From Cinnamomum chago (Eukaryota > Streptophyta > Magnoliopsida > Laurales > Lauraceae): a DNA stretch of 64,000 nucleotides. The stretch's first letter is position 1. Each line of letters opens with the position of its first letter. Shown piece by piece: positions 1 through 11,284 of the stretch. The notes under the pieces were generated by a model. That model made no database searches, was not told the origin of the DNA, and saw nothing but the letters and a program-made list of their open reading frames with translations. Location of the stretch: positions 23,222,501 through 23,286,500 of the forward strand of contig CP142456.1 in assembly GCA_038049695.1 (NCBI GenBank), given 5' to 3'. A program made the position numbers and the translations under genes.

Positions 1-1693
1 GGATACCTTGTCGGTTTGATCCACCGACTTGGAAATCCCTCTCCCGTCCCGCCAGCTGCAGTTTGGATCCCGATACCCGGTTATTGCCGTGGTCCCGTCC
101 CGATACCCAGTTTGCTACCGTGGTCCCGTTCCCGTATATTTATATTGTATATATGATTTACGTTGAGTCTCCTCACCTTGTGTGACTGAGGCCAACGTCC
201 CGTTATACTCTTGTCACTTGGTGATAGAGGACTTAGCTTCTTGTGATTGCCATCTTGCCAGTTCCCGGTTCCTTGGATACCCGACATGTTTTATATTGCT
301 TACTTGCTTTCCGATAAATAATTTGTTTCCTTTATGAAAGTTGTTATTTAAACAAGTGTTAATATTCTCCAATGTAAATTCAGTTATTATTATATTGCCT
401 TCTGTTCTTTGTACCCGCACATGTTTTAAATGAATGCCAGTTGGGCGAATACACATGCTTTTACATAAGTTTCACACGATTGATGGTTTTACTAGATTTA
501 TGTGATTACACATGTTTAAATGAATACCCGAATTGTTAAATATCCGTGCTTTGTTTTAAATGACATTTGGCTTGTGAGATTCCTATGTTTATACCTGTTT
601 TAAATGATTACCCGATTTGTTAAATGTCCATGCTTTGAAATATGTTTCAAATGACACTTGTTTGCCAGATCCCTACGTTTATACCTGTTTTAAATGATAC
701 CCGATTTGTTTAAATATCCATGCTTTGAAATACGTTTAAATGAACACTAGTTTTGTCAGATTTCTTTGGTTACACCGGTTTTAAATGAACACCCGGTTTG
801 TTAAACATCTGTATTTTTACATATGTTTCAAATGGACATTGGTTTTTCTAGACTGCTATGAATACCTGGGTTGTTGCACACTTATGTTTTTACTTAAGTT
901 TCAAATGAACGTTGTTTTGCCATACCACTATATTTATACATGTTTTAGACGAACACCCGATTGTCAAATATCTATGATTATAGATTATGTAAATGAACAC
1001 ATGTTTTATTAGATAGTCATGTTTTACCCATGCTTGAAATGAATACAGGTTCTCTCCGAGATTCCCGACTTTGCACCCGTTTAATTATATGCAGCATTTT
1101 GATCAAATAGCATGGTTTATCATATGTTTTATTCTTCAGTGTATTTGTTATCTTTTCATCCACCTGCCAGACCGTCGTGTCTGACCCACTACTTTTGGTA
1201 CTCAGGTTCAGATTTCTTCGCCCCGAGTTGAGTGTTTTTGTTGGCTATGGAGCCATGCCTTGCAGGTTGGTTTGTCGGCTATGTCATGTAGACATTGAGC
1301 TTGACATCGAAGCTACGTCGCATTTGGGTAGTAGTTTATAGCTTACTGTTGTATGACTTTTATTAGCCTTTTTCTTGGGATTCTTAATTAATGTACATTG
1401 ATAATTGTAACTTGAACATATTTGGGAATGTAATATTCTGTTACTGTCAGCTCTGTAATTTATTGTGATGGTTACTCCAGTCTGATATGATTCTTCATAT
1501 AATAACTTTGTGCTAAAGGTTGAGTGCGACGCGGAATCCGATGGCCACAGACTTCGGGTCGCAACGCCACAAATGCTTCCGCAAAAATATTCAGAATGTG
1601 TTGTCTTCACACACGCGGATCCTGGGAGAAGTAAAATATATTTTATGCTTAATCCCATTCCCGCCCCCGAGGTTTCTGTTCGGGGGCGTGACA
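1..1693 (+). mobile_element. Tail of a Ty3-gypsy LTR, related to but older than element A
   Basis: The stretch aligns by eye with the distal half of element A's LTR (compare 36935 onward): the GGATACCTTGTCGG start, the GTCCCG/GATACCC repeats, the CCTCACCTTGTGTGACTGAG block, the TGCCAGACCGTCGTGT block and TGTCATGTAGACAT are shared. It ends at GGGGGCGTGACA, the typical CA end of this LTR family. No primer-binding site follows 1693, so it is a 3' LTR or a solo LTR whose beginning lies left of the window. It differs from A's LTR in many positions, has an inserted minisatellite, and carries about 370 bp near its end (about 1320-1693) that A lacks. It is therefore a different subfamily or a much older copy. 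Confidence 0.75.
416..1060 (+). repeat. ~90-bp tandem repeat inside the LTR tail
   Basis: The phrase ACCTGTTTTAAATGA..ACCCG recurs near 419, 508, 593, 683, 773, 863 (diverged), 938 and 1027, giving about eight imperfect units of roughly 75-90 bp. Two of the intervals are exactly 90. The array is absent from the matching place in element A's LTRs (around 37260-37330), so it expanded in this subfamily only. Confidence 0.75.
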
Positions 1694-2303
1694 GTGTTCT
1701 CAAATGAAGGAGTCCCACCGGGTGTACCAGCTTTATGGGGGCTCCAACCTTTCGTCCTCTCCTTCCCACCCCTGGGGCTGCCGGGAGCATGGCGGAGGAG
1801 GAAAAGCGAGGTCATCAACATTTTTGTACGGGTATACCAGATTCTCTGTTCTACTTGGAATTTGGAATGGTGATCCGGAGATTCACCTTCATAAGTAGAA
1901 AGGAAATCAATTCTTTTTTCTAACTTTCCATTGCACATATATTTTAAGAAATGGATAGTTTTTTAAAATGTCGTGAGAGGTGATTTCATTTTGTTTGCCA
2001 TGTAAAGCGATTTTCTGCCGTAGAAGGCGGTTTGTGCCGTAGAAGGCAATCTGTGCCGTGAAAAGCGATTTACAAATCTCATCAATAATGAAAGACAAGA
2101 AATGTGATTTTTTGTCTCTTTACAAATAATACAAAATACAAAGAAAAGTAAATAAATGTATCTGGCTTCTTAGGAGATTGTGGGGACTCGTTCAGATCGA
2201 CGGTCGCAAGTCATGTATGGACTTCACCATCGTCCTTCAGATGAGAACGCTTGATGCTTTGATTCTTTGGCTTGGCTTGGACTTCAGTTTTTTAGAGGAT
2301 AAA
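1694..2303. other. No gene seen; target sequence of element A
   Basis: No coding similarity is recognised and the short open frames look random. The last five bases (2299-2303, ATAAA) are the left copy of element A's target-site duplication. The sequence should be continuous with 37908 onward in a chromosome lacking A. Confidence 0.6.
2299..2303. repeat. Left target-site duplication of element A (ATAAA)
   Basis: ATAAA directly before the LTR start is repeated at 37903-37907 directly after the 3' LTR. This matches the 5-bp duplication made by Ty3-gypsy integrases and defines the outer limits of the nest. Confidence 0.85.
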
Positions 2304-2808
2304 TGTAAGACCCCGACCAGAGTGAACCCGATCAGTACTAATTAAGTTGCATGTTAGTGTTAAGCTTGATTAGTGATTTTCGCTAAGTTGGGTTTGGAAT
2401 AGCTTTGATTCTAGTTTTGGGCTTCTTTGAGTGCTTGATAGCTAGTGGGCCCCTTTGGGGGTTCCCTTTTCGACTTTGCATTTGGTTAAGTGATTTTCTG
2501 GAATTGTTTTGAATTGCTTTCTTAACCCGTTTAATTTATCTTAATGATTCCTACAACTTTCATGTTGATCCCGTGTCCGTTTGAGATCCCGAAACCCGAT
2601 TTCATGGCCTTGAGGGCAAAATAGTCATTGCACACCAAATCTGTACCCCAAAACTTGATATTCCCGAAACCCGCGAAACATATACTTTTTGAAAACTAGA
2701 TATTTCGACGATCATTTCTTCCTTCTTCGTCGAATTCATTAGAAGCCCCGAAAGCCATGATTTCAGCCCAATTAGATTGTTAGTGGTTGAGCCCACTCCC
2801 CACCTGTT

Positions 2809-2815
2809 TATAAGG
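2809..2815 (+). promoter_or_regulatory. Candidate TATA box of the element A LTR promoter
   Basis: TATAAGG lies in a GC-rich setting and is followed within about 25-60 bp by a pyrimidine-rich stretch and CTAGGGTTTT, a telo-box-like element common near plant transcription starts. The same arrangement is kept in the 3' LTR (35323-35329) and in element B's LTR (25671-25677, minus strand). A transcription start near 2840 is inferred, not shown. Confidence 0.45.
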
Positions 2816-3647
2816 AGACCCTTCCCCTTCCATTACCCTTTTTCCAGCACAAGCATAAGCTAGGGTTTTCCCTTTTTTTTCTTCTTCTTCTTGCTCTTGC
2901 TTCTCCATCCTCAATCCACCCCCAAGCTTGCACCAATAGGAGAGTGGAGATCATCATCTTCTTCGTCATCACCCTAGCTCTCCTTTGACACCATTGCTAG
3001 AGAAAATCATTCATCACAAGACTTTCTTTGACCTCACCATTGCCATTAGTGGACCTTGCAAGTAAGTAATCATTCTCTCCTTCTAGATTTGTGTTCCTCT
3101 AGCCCTAGGGAAGCTTCACCTTTATTATTGTAAGGTTTCCTTTGCTACTTCGTTGTTTGACCATTTTAGGGTCCTATTTTGGGGTTTTTGCCTTGTAGCT
3201 TGGACCATTGTCTTGGAAGATTGTTAGAGCTTGACTTGCTTGAGTAGAGACCTAAGGCAAGTGGATGATGTGAATTTCATAAATTTTCAATGATTGTTGT
3301 ATTTCCACTCATGCTCATGTTTTGCCTATTTATTACCTTGTTTTGAAATAAATGTTCATGGAAGTATTAATGGTGCATTTATGTCCAAGAGAGGTGTTAG
3401 TCCATAGCATTTAATGTCTTCTTGTTTTGTTTCAAATATGTATTATGTGAAATGGTTTCCTTCTTTTCTTTCCTTGTATTGAATGTGATACGGATGGAGG
3501 AGAATGGGATGGATGTGATGAAGGATTTGATGTAGTTTGAGTGAAGTATTAGACTCCTCATTTGATGTATAAGAAGGGCTAAAAGGAGGTTGTAAAAAGG
3601 AAGAGATAGAGGGGAGCTGAACTGGTCCGGAATCAGTTCCTGGACAG

Positions 3648-3900
3648 TTCGCTCGAGCGACCATGACACTTCGCTCGAGCGACCTGTCCAGAAAAGGGTT
3701 CGGAGCATTCCAGTAGCTTGGTCGCTCGAGCGGACATCCAAGAACTCATTCCAGAGAGTTGTTCGTTCGAACGCATTTAAATATTCGCTCGACCCAATGA
3801 GTTCGTTCGAGCGACCTCAACTTCGCTCGAGCGAACCCACCTAGACAGCCATTCCAGAGAGCGACTCGCTCGAGCAAACTCTTCAGTCCGCTCGAGCGAG
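3648..3900. repeat. Array of nine TCGCTCGAGCGA-type palindromes in the A 5' LTR
   Basis: Nine near copies of the perfect 12-bp dyad TCGCTCGAGCGA (variants CGTTCGAACG, CGCTCGACC, CGTTCGAGCG) have their central TCGA at 3653, 3675, 3726, 3767, 3789, 3807, 3827, 3870 and 3892. Intervals are 22, 51, 41, 22, 18, 20, 43 and 22 bp, mostly about one or two times 21. The array is conserved in the other LTRs. Function unknown. Confidence 0.85.
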
Positions 3901-3982
3901 GTGCCCCGTTGGGCAAAGCTATGTTTGGGACGATGTTTAACTATTTCAATGTTTGGGTCTATTCTCTGAGAACCCCTCGATG

Positions 3983-4379
3983 ATGTGCCCCAAGAATGCT
4001 ACTTGGTCTAGCCAAAATTCACACTTGTTAAGCTTTGCATACAGGTGATTCTCTCTCAAGAGTTGCAATACAATCCTCAAATGCTCTTCATGCTCTTCCT
4101 TGGTCTCGGAGTACACCAAAATATCATCTATGAACACTACAGCAAACTGATCCAAATACTCTATAAATATCTTGTTCATCAATGCCATGAACACTGCCGG
4201 TGCATTTTTCAACCCAAATGGCATCACTAGGAACTCATAGTGGCCATATCTTGTCCGGAAAGCTGTTTTCAACACATCTGCTTCTCTAACTCTCAGCTGA
4301 TGGTAACCGGATCTCAGATCAATCTTCGAAAAGTATGATGCACCTTGCAATTGATCAAAGAATTCATCTATTCTTGGCA
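3983..4379 (-). pseudogene. Element B reverse transcriptase, C-terminal fragment
   Basis: The minus-strand frame gives the RT palm of a Ty3-gypsy polymerase. Visible are [13 protein letters not shown] (motif A, catalytic Asp kept), [12 protein letters not shown] (motif B) and [11 protein letters not shown] (motif C, the DD pair kept), followed by the LNKCEFW and VAFLGHII steps. It continues exactly in frame from the fragment at 20768 when the CACTA element and one GCA copy are removed. It stops at the deletion junction, so thumb, RNase H and integrase are absent. The piece shows that B's RT core was intact when C jumped in. Confidence 0.9.
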
Positions 4380-4394
4380 CACTACACCAAAAAC
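4380..4394. repeat. Left terminal inverted repeat of CACTA element C
   Basis: CACTACACCAAAAAC matches the reverse complement of 20753-20767 over 15 bases; the sixteenth differs. A short stretch with GAAACGTGCATTGGCCGTTTC-like dyads follows to about 4480, much shorter than the subterminal array at the other end. Confidence 0.95.
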
Positions 4395-7288
4395 CAAGAT
4401 TTGAAACAGTGATTTGAAACGTGCATTGGCCGTTTCTATGTTGGCGCGGTCTCAAACCGCTCGAAGACAAAGGACCGCTTCAAATAAAAAAAAAAAACTT
4501 GTTGACATAACACGGCATCGTTCCCTCCATACCTCATTTCCTTTGGCGCCAATCTTCTAAAACATACCATCCCATCACTTCGTTCCCTCCATCACTTCGT
4601 TCGCTCCATACCTCATTCCCTTGGCACCCAAATACCCCAACGAATCCAACCGATCTCTTTGAGGAGTGTCTGAGATGATCGACATGTGCAGGTTTCTTCT
4701 TCTCTCTGCTTTTTATTCTTTCAGCTATTTATCTTTCTGCTGTCTGGGTTTCAAATGATGGAGATTTTAGGTTCTGCTGGATTGTGGGAGTGGGTTCCAT
4801 GGTGCTAGGAGATTTTGGGGGTGGATTGTGGGAGTGGGTTCTTGCGATGCTCCTCTTCCTCCCTCCCTCTTCCTCTCTCTTTTTCCTCTCTCTTCTGCTA
4901 CTTTACACATTGCCAGCGCCTCCTGCATATCTTGTACATGCTTTGGGATCTCTTGATCAGAAAGCCTGCTTTTTTTTCCTCTTGCTTTTCTTCCTTAGTT
5001 GCCTCCACTGCCACAGCTCTGGCTGCAAAGCTGCCTTCTTTTCTTTCTCCTTTTCCTTCTTCTTAGCAGCAGCAAGACTCGAGAGTCTAGGCCTGAAACC
5101 ATGCAAAATCTGATTCGATTTTCATTTGCCTATGTAGGCCAAGTTTGATGATTCAAACCGTTGAAATTATGACCATTGTGAATGGAAAATCTCCCAGATT
5201 GGAAGATCCTAGCCATCTAATCTGTAGCCTTTTTTGTCGTGTTTTGATCACTGCAGCATTGTGGTATTTTATTTCCTGACCACATCTCGTCAGTCACAAA
5301 TTAAGGAATTGGGATCGTTCCATGAAGAAGAGTTTTGGTGCATAGGCGGGGCCTAGCATGTCAATTAGGTTCTCGAGCAAATTAAGAAGAAAAAAAATGC
5401 TGATATGCAGTTGAACTGCTCTGTTCTGCATTGGACCCCAATTTCAACTTGGTGCCCAGTTTACATCTAAATTCTACACTTTTGTATTTTTATTGTTTCC
5501 TTGTTTTTTTTTCTAATTGGTAAACTTGTATTGAGAGAAGAAGGGCTGAAGCCCCTAGGACAATGAGAAGAAAAAATACATCATAAGAGACTAACAGAAG
5601 AGAAAATTTTAAGTCTCCTAAATAGGGAGGAGCAGAAAACCAAGACAAAGCAGACAAAAAGAGGGCACGCCCAAAGGGGGTGCATAGCCTGCAAGGATCA
5701 GAGAGCTGAGAATGGAATTCAAGCTCAGTGAGAGCCTAGAGGAGCAAGCCAAACCAGACAGCCTTGAGCAGAACCCAAGGAATCTCTTCTAGGATAGCCC
5801 TTAAAGGTATTAAATCAGCTGAAAAATGAAACCAAAAGACTAAAGGCAAGAAGAGGAAGAGAGCACCAATTCTGCTAGATGCTCTGGATCTAGCCAGTGC
5901 CTAGCTCTGTTTCAGACCCAAATTCTCTGACTTGAACATAAAACTCAAAATGAGGATGTGCTTCTCTTTTGGGATGCCCTTGCCTTTATAATCCACCTCA
6001 ACTATAGATTCAATGGAACTCAAATGAATCCATTGAACCCAAGTCATTATGGGAGTTGACATACTTCTGCCACTTAGCGTGCTACTGATGTGAACTTCAT
6101 TGGATCATCTGAGCCTTTTTACAATACAATTGCATAAAAAGATCATGTTGCTTCTTTAAGGACTTGAGCTAAATCAAATTCCTTTTCTCCAAGATGCAAC
6201 TTTCTTTGTATTTTTATTGTAACTACAGAGTATACTCTAAAAAATATTCAGTGTGTGTGTATTCTAAATATTGCACCCTTTGGAAAGCAAACCAAACCAG
6301 AATAATTGGGCAACTGAATATACCCGACTCAACATGGATTGCTCTCAGGTGGGGAGTTTGCAATTTGGATCTGGTCAGGATGGGTATGTAGTGTGCCATG
6401 GATTATATTTGGTCCGGTCGAATCTACTGTGAATTGGCCAAATATATCTATAAAACTTGTGTCTTAATTTATTAGACAAGTTGTTTTGTATAAGACAAAA
6501 CCTTCCTTCACCATAATAGTAACCAGCCAGCAATATTCACTGTCATGAGATCATGAACAGTAGAATTTTTTTTTTCAAGAGTTTCCATTCATGGAATGGA
6601 AATCTGTTGCTCCTACCCAAGAGCTTAATAAAAGAATGTGGATATACGCCCACACTCAGGTGGTTGATCAATTCTTTTTAACTTAGCAAGGTTTATTTCA
6701 TTATGGCCTAAGTCCAGGATACACCCACACTCTGGTTTGTGGAATTTGGATACGTCCTTATCAAGTAACAGATTACATAGTAGGTTTTAGGTGTTTGATC
6801 TAATTTTGCAGGAATGGATTCAAGTTCTTGCATAAATTTTAGGGGCCCAATAGATTAAGTCCTATCACCTTGCATCACCTAAATAAATAGATGATAACCT
6901 ATACAAATGCCCTTTAATCAAAGTGGCACAAGACATCTACATTTCAATCGCACTAGCTTGTAAGGCCATACGTTATCCACCTTGCATTAATCCTATAATG
7001 GAGTTGTCACCTTATTAAGGAGATGACCTTTATTGAAAGTGGCACCCAACAATCACAGAGCACTCCTCTTGTTTGCCTATATTCTACCCACCTTGCACTA
7101 ATCTTATATGAAACATCCAAGTCAAACCCGCCGATGTGTTGTATAATTATTTTTTTCTACATTAAACATTGTTTTCTTTTCTAACTTAAATGATACCATC
7201 ATTTATTTATGTGCCATCTATTTGATTGACTTATCTGAGGTTACCTTTGCTAGATCCATTTAACTTATGTGAGGTAAGTTGTTGCAGA
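4395..7288. other. CACTA C 5' region, no gene recognised
   Basis: About 2.9 kb precedes the transposase start. The open frames are short or low-complexity. The stretch near 4800-5100 is pyrimidine-rich and encodes only leucine/serine/phenylalanine-rich strings. Near 5510-5900 a passage (TTGTATTGAGAGAAGAAGGGC onward) looks like a transposon or captured non-coding fragment, but I cannot name it. The promoter and 5' leader of the transposase gene should lie in the last few hundred bases. An acceptor-like TTGCAG ends at 7287, two bases before the chosen ATG. Confidence 0.5.
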
Positions 7289-10200
7289 ATGTCGTCCTCG
7301 GGCAACAAAGCCTGGATGAACAAACATAGGTTAAGTCCGGAGTATTTAGAGGGAATTGTGCATTTCCTTGAGTTTACAAAGAAACATGGCGGTGGATTTA
7401 AGCATTTTCCCTGTCCATGTGTTAAATGTCGAAATGGGAGTGGAATGATCGCCCTTAATATGATTCATGAGCATTTGCTCATTAACGGTATTGATGAGTC
7501 ATATACACATTGGATTCTACATGGAGAACGTGTTGCAGTAGCCAGTGAGAAAACAACAAAATCAAATCCTAATGAACAACCCTATCCTAGAATGGAGGAA
7601 CTCGTTAATGATGCATTTGGAAGAATTGGTGAAAATATTGATGCTCTTATGGATGATCTCAGAAGGAACAGAGATATTCATGAAGGCTCCCAAGAGTTTC
7701 AAGGCGAAGATGAAGAAAGAAGATATAAGTCTTTATTTGATGATGCAAGACAGTCTTTGTATCCTTCTTGTCCTAGGGAACTCACAAAATTGTCAGCTAC
7801 TGTTGAGTTATACAGTTTAAAGGCACAAAAAGGTTGGTCGGACAATAGTTTAAATGATCTCCTTCAATTGGTGAAGAAGTGGCTTCCGGCAGGAAACACG
7901 TTGCCAGAAAGTACATATCAAGCTAAGAAGATGATCAACTCGTTGGGAATGACCTACGATTCCATACATGCATGCCCAAATGATTGTATTCTTTATTGGA
8001 AAGAGTACAAAGACAGACAAAGTTGTCCTATATTTCATACATCCAGATGGAGGTCAGATTACTTGGCAAAAAAAATAGTGTTAGAGTTCCATTAAAGGTT
8101 TTGAGGTATTTTCCATTGACACCAAGGCTACAGAGGCTTTACAGGTTAGATTTCAAGGTTAATGATAGATTCCATAGGTCATTCTATTTGCCTTTGATTC
8201 TTAATTTTAATAACTAATTATTATTTTTACATTGTTATGTAGTGTGCCATGGATAGCAGAGCAAATGACTTGGCATGCTCAACCAAAAGAGAATGGCAGT
8301 GTTATGCGGCATCCATCTGATTCATCAAGTTGGGTGGTAGTAAATACCAAGTGGCCAAGTTTTTCTGAGGAACATCGAAATGTTCATTTAGGACTTGCGA
8401 CCGATGGGTTCAACCCTTTTGGACATCTCAGTAGCATCTATAGTTGTTGGCCTGTCATTATAGTGCCTTACAATCTCCCCCCCTCATTATGCATGAAAAG
8501 AGAATTTTCAATGTTGACAGTATTGATACCAGGTCCAAAAGGACCGAGTAAAGACATTGATCTTTACCTACAACCATTGGTTGATGAGTTGAAAGAGCTA
8601 TGGCTCAATGGAGTGTCAACGTATGATTCTCATTCGAAGACAATTTTTAACATGAAAGCTATGTTGATGTGGGGAATTCATGATTTTCCTGCATATGGGA
8701 GTTTATCGGGTTGTGTAACACATGCACAGTTCGCTTGTCCTGTTTGCGCCGAAGGAGCCGTTTCCGAACGTCTGAAGAGTGGGAAAAAGTACTCTTATCA
8801 AAGTCATCGAAGATTCCTTCCTGTTAATCACGTTTTCAGGACTCAAAAGGCGGCCTTCAACAACAAAACAGAAGAAAGAAGAGCTCCTCGTCGATTGAGT
8901 GGTTCAGAGGTTGAAGACAAGGTGGCCGGTATTCAGATGGATATTGGAAAATCGAAGGGAAAGAAACGAAAAAGTTATGATGATGAATCGGCTGATAATA
9001 TAACTGCCTGGTACAAGAGATCGATTCTTTTCAACCTACCATACTGGAAGGTGGTTTTCTCAATTTGGTACTACATTCCATATTCTTGTATTTTAATAAA
9101 CAGACAAGTAGAAATTTACTTTGTTTTAATGCTTTGACAGGATTTGCCAGTTCGTCACAACCTCGATGTGATGCATGTTGTGAAGAATGTTGGTGACCAC
9201 CTTTTGTCAACGATCCTAGATGTCAAAGATAAAACAAAGGATGGCACAAGTGCACGTGAGGATTTGAAAAGAATGAACATTAGGAAAGAGCTATGGTTAC
9301 AAGAATCAGATGGGAGAACTATTAAACCGAAGGCACCATTTGTTCTAAGTTGTAAGGAAAAGGAATTATTCTGTCATACTTTGCATGAATTGAAGGTTCC
9401 AACGGGGTATAGTTCGAGATTTAAACATCTCGTGAACATGCAAACCCTTGAAATAAAGGGGCTCAAATCACACGATTATCATGTCATAATGCAACAGTTA
9501 TTACCTGTTTTGTTACAGCATGCATTCTCAGAGCATAAGCCATTGAAAGCTGCTATTCAAGAAATTTGTAACTTCTTTAATGTCTTGTGCTCAAAGACGA
9601 TTAGTGCAGAAAATATAATTGGTGTAAAACAGCGACTAATAGTGGCAATGTGCGTTTTGGAGAAGTTCTTTCCACCATCATTTTTTGTTATTAGCGTTCA
9701 CCTCATGGTGCATTTGGCTGATGAAGCATTAGCTTGCGGTCCGGTTAGATTTCGATGGATGTATCCTTTTGAACGGTAAAATTCTAACTTCAAAGTTGTC
9801 TTTGGTATAGTAGAGTATAGTGCTAATTGGACATTTCTTAACAGGTTAATGAAAACTTATAAAGGATACGTAAAGAACATGGCACACCCTGAAGGGTGCA
9901 CTGCAGAGGGATACATTATAGAGGAATCTATTTTGTATTGTATGGAGTACATGCCAGATGGTGATAGAGGTAGTCACAAGAGAACACACCAAAGGTTTTT
10001 TGACGATGACGGTGAGTTGTGATGAGGAGCCTTTGGATAAAGGCCGGAATGTTTACCTAACTAACATTCAACATCAACAAGTACGTAGGTGGGTTTTGGA
10101 CTCCTATCGGGGAATTGCGGAATGGCATATGTGAGTTGACAAATTCCTAAATTAACATATAAGGTGTAGTAATTCGATAACACGTACACACTCATACAAA

Positions 10201-11024
10201 GTAATGTGTCTTTCATTGATACAGGAAGTATAAGACATATTTAAGTACAACCACTCCCAAGGGTCCAAAAAAGAAGGGCGGTGTGTCTAAGAACATTGAG
10301 CATGATTTTATCAGTTGGTTGCGACAGGAGGTAATTAAGCATTTGTATATTTAATTCTAACTATTTGATAATATACATGATTATAATTGCTGGGTACTTT
10401 TCAATCCTTCTTCTTAATGTGCAGATGGAATATGTTGAGGGAGAGCCGATACTGAAACGACTAGCAGTTGGGCCAATGTTCAAGGCCAAATGCTATAACA
10501 AATACCATGTCAATGGGCATGTATTCTCTCCAATTGATTACGAGACTAACAAATCAACACAAAATAGCGGGGTCTCAATGAAAGCGTTCACATTATACAG
10601 GGCAAGCGTTAAAGATAAAAAGTATAAGGAAGTTGAGGCCACCTATTATGGAGTTGTGAAACAGATAATTGAGTTGGATTACATTGATTTTCGTCAAACA
10701 GTATTTTATTGTGATTGGTTCAAAGTAGAGGACAAGACTAATGGGTGCGTTGTTGATCCCGATACAAATTTGACAATGGTGAACATAGAAAAATTGAAAG
10801 GAAAAGATAAGGAAGGAGACGAGCCATTCATATTAGCGTCTCAAGCAAGTCAAGTTTTTTACTCCAAAGATCAAACTAGACCTGGATGGGCTGTTGTTCT
10901 ACTCGCCCCAAAGAGATTGACAAAAGATGTAGACGCACTTGAAGATCCGTGTCTCTTTTCTTCCACTATTAGTGCAGCTGAAAATCTAGAAAATGTTCTA
11001 AAAGAAATTAACTATGAATTGTAG
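7289..11024 (+). CDS. TNP2/TnpD-type CACTA transposase gene, six exons, two frameshifts
   Basis: Proposed exons are 7289-8144, 8243-9050, 9141-9775, 9845-10130, 10225-10330 and 10425-11024, all with GT-AG borders. The product would cut and join the CACTACACC ends in the nucleus. The N-terminus (SGNKAWMNKHRLSPEY onward) is the transposase-associated domain. Next comes the Transposase_21 core with LATDGFNPFG, the CPVC pair and LPVRHNLDVMHV. A DUF4218-like block with SVHLMVHLADEA and FRWMYPFER follows, then a DUF4216-like C-terminus with VFYCDWFKV. Two defects are seen: the A8 run at 8068-8075 is out of frame (conserved KVLRYFPLTPRLQRLY continues in another frame), and a second shift lies near 10010-10020 before EEPLDKGR. 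Start chosen as the methionine opening the conserved domain; an upstream in-frame ATG exists at 7226. Confidence 0.85.
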
Positions 11025-11284
11025 AGCTGGACATATTTACTTTGATTTAACTATTTTTACAGTTGTGGAATTTTCAAGTAGTTGAATATGTGAAATATGA
11101 ACTTTATGCCTATCGTGCCTTGATTTTGAATGTGCCTTGTTTTTCCCATATGTACTTTATGCTTATGCTTATGGTGCCTCGATTATGAATTTTCAAGTAG
11201 TTGAATATGTTGATTTTATTTCACGCATTTCTGTGACTTGTTTGTGCTAAGTGTCATTATGTCCTTCGAGACATAGGTGTTCTG

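Larger units (their letters stand above)
2304..3982 (+). repeat. Element A 5' LTR, first piece
   Basis: It is collinear with 34818-36497 of the 3' LTR (1679 against 1680 bp). It stops at CCCCTCGATG, after which the sequence turns abruptly into the reverse strand of element B's pol gene. The next 338 bp of LTR (equivalent to 36498-36835) are missing from this copy. Confidence 0.9.

Noticed and set aside
3648..3900. CRISPR-like or phage-operator array reading of the TCGCTCGAGCGA repeats
   Set aside because: The window is plant nuclear DNA and the repeats are LTR-internal; a protein-binding or structural role is possible but nothing supports a prokaryotic system.
4784..5113. Membrane-protein-like frame (Leu/Phe/Ser-rich)
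   Set aside because: Arises from pyrimidine-rich sequence; no homologous motif and several overlapping frames.
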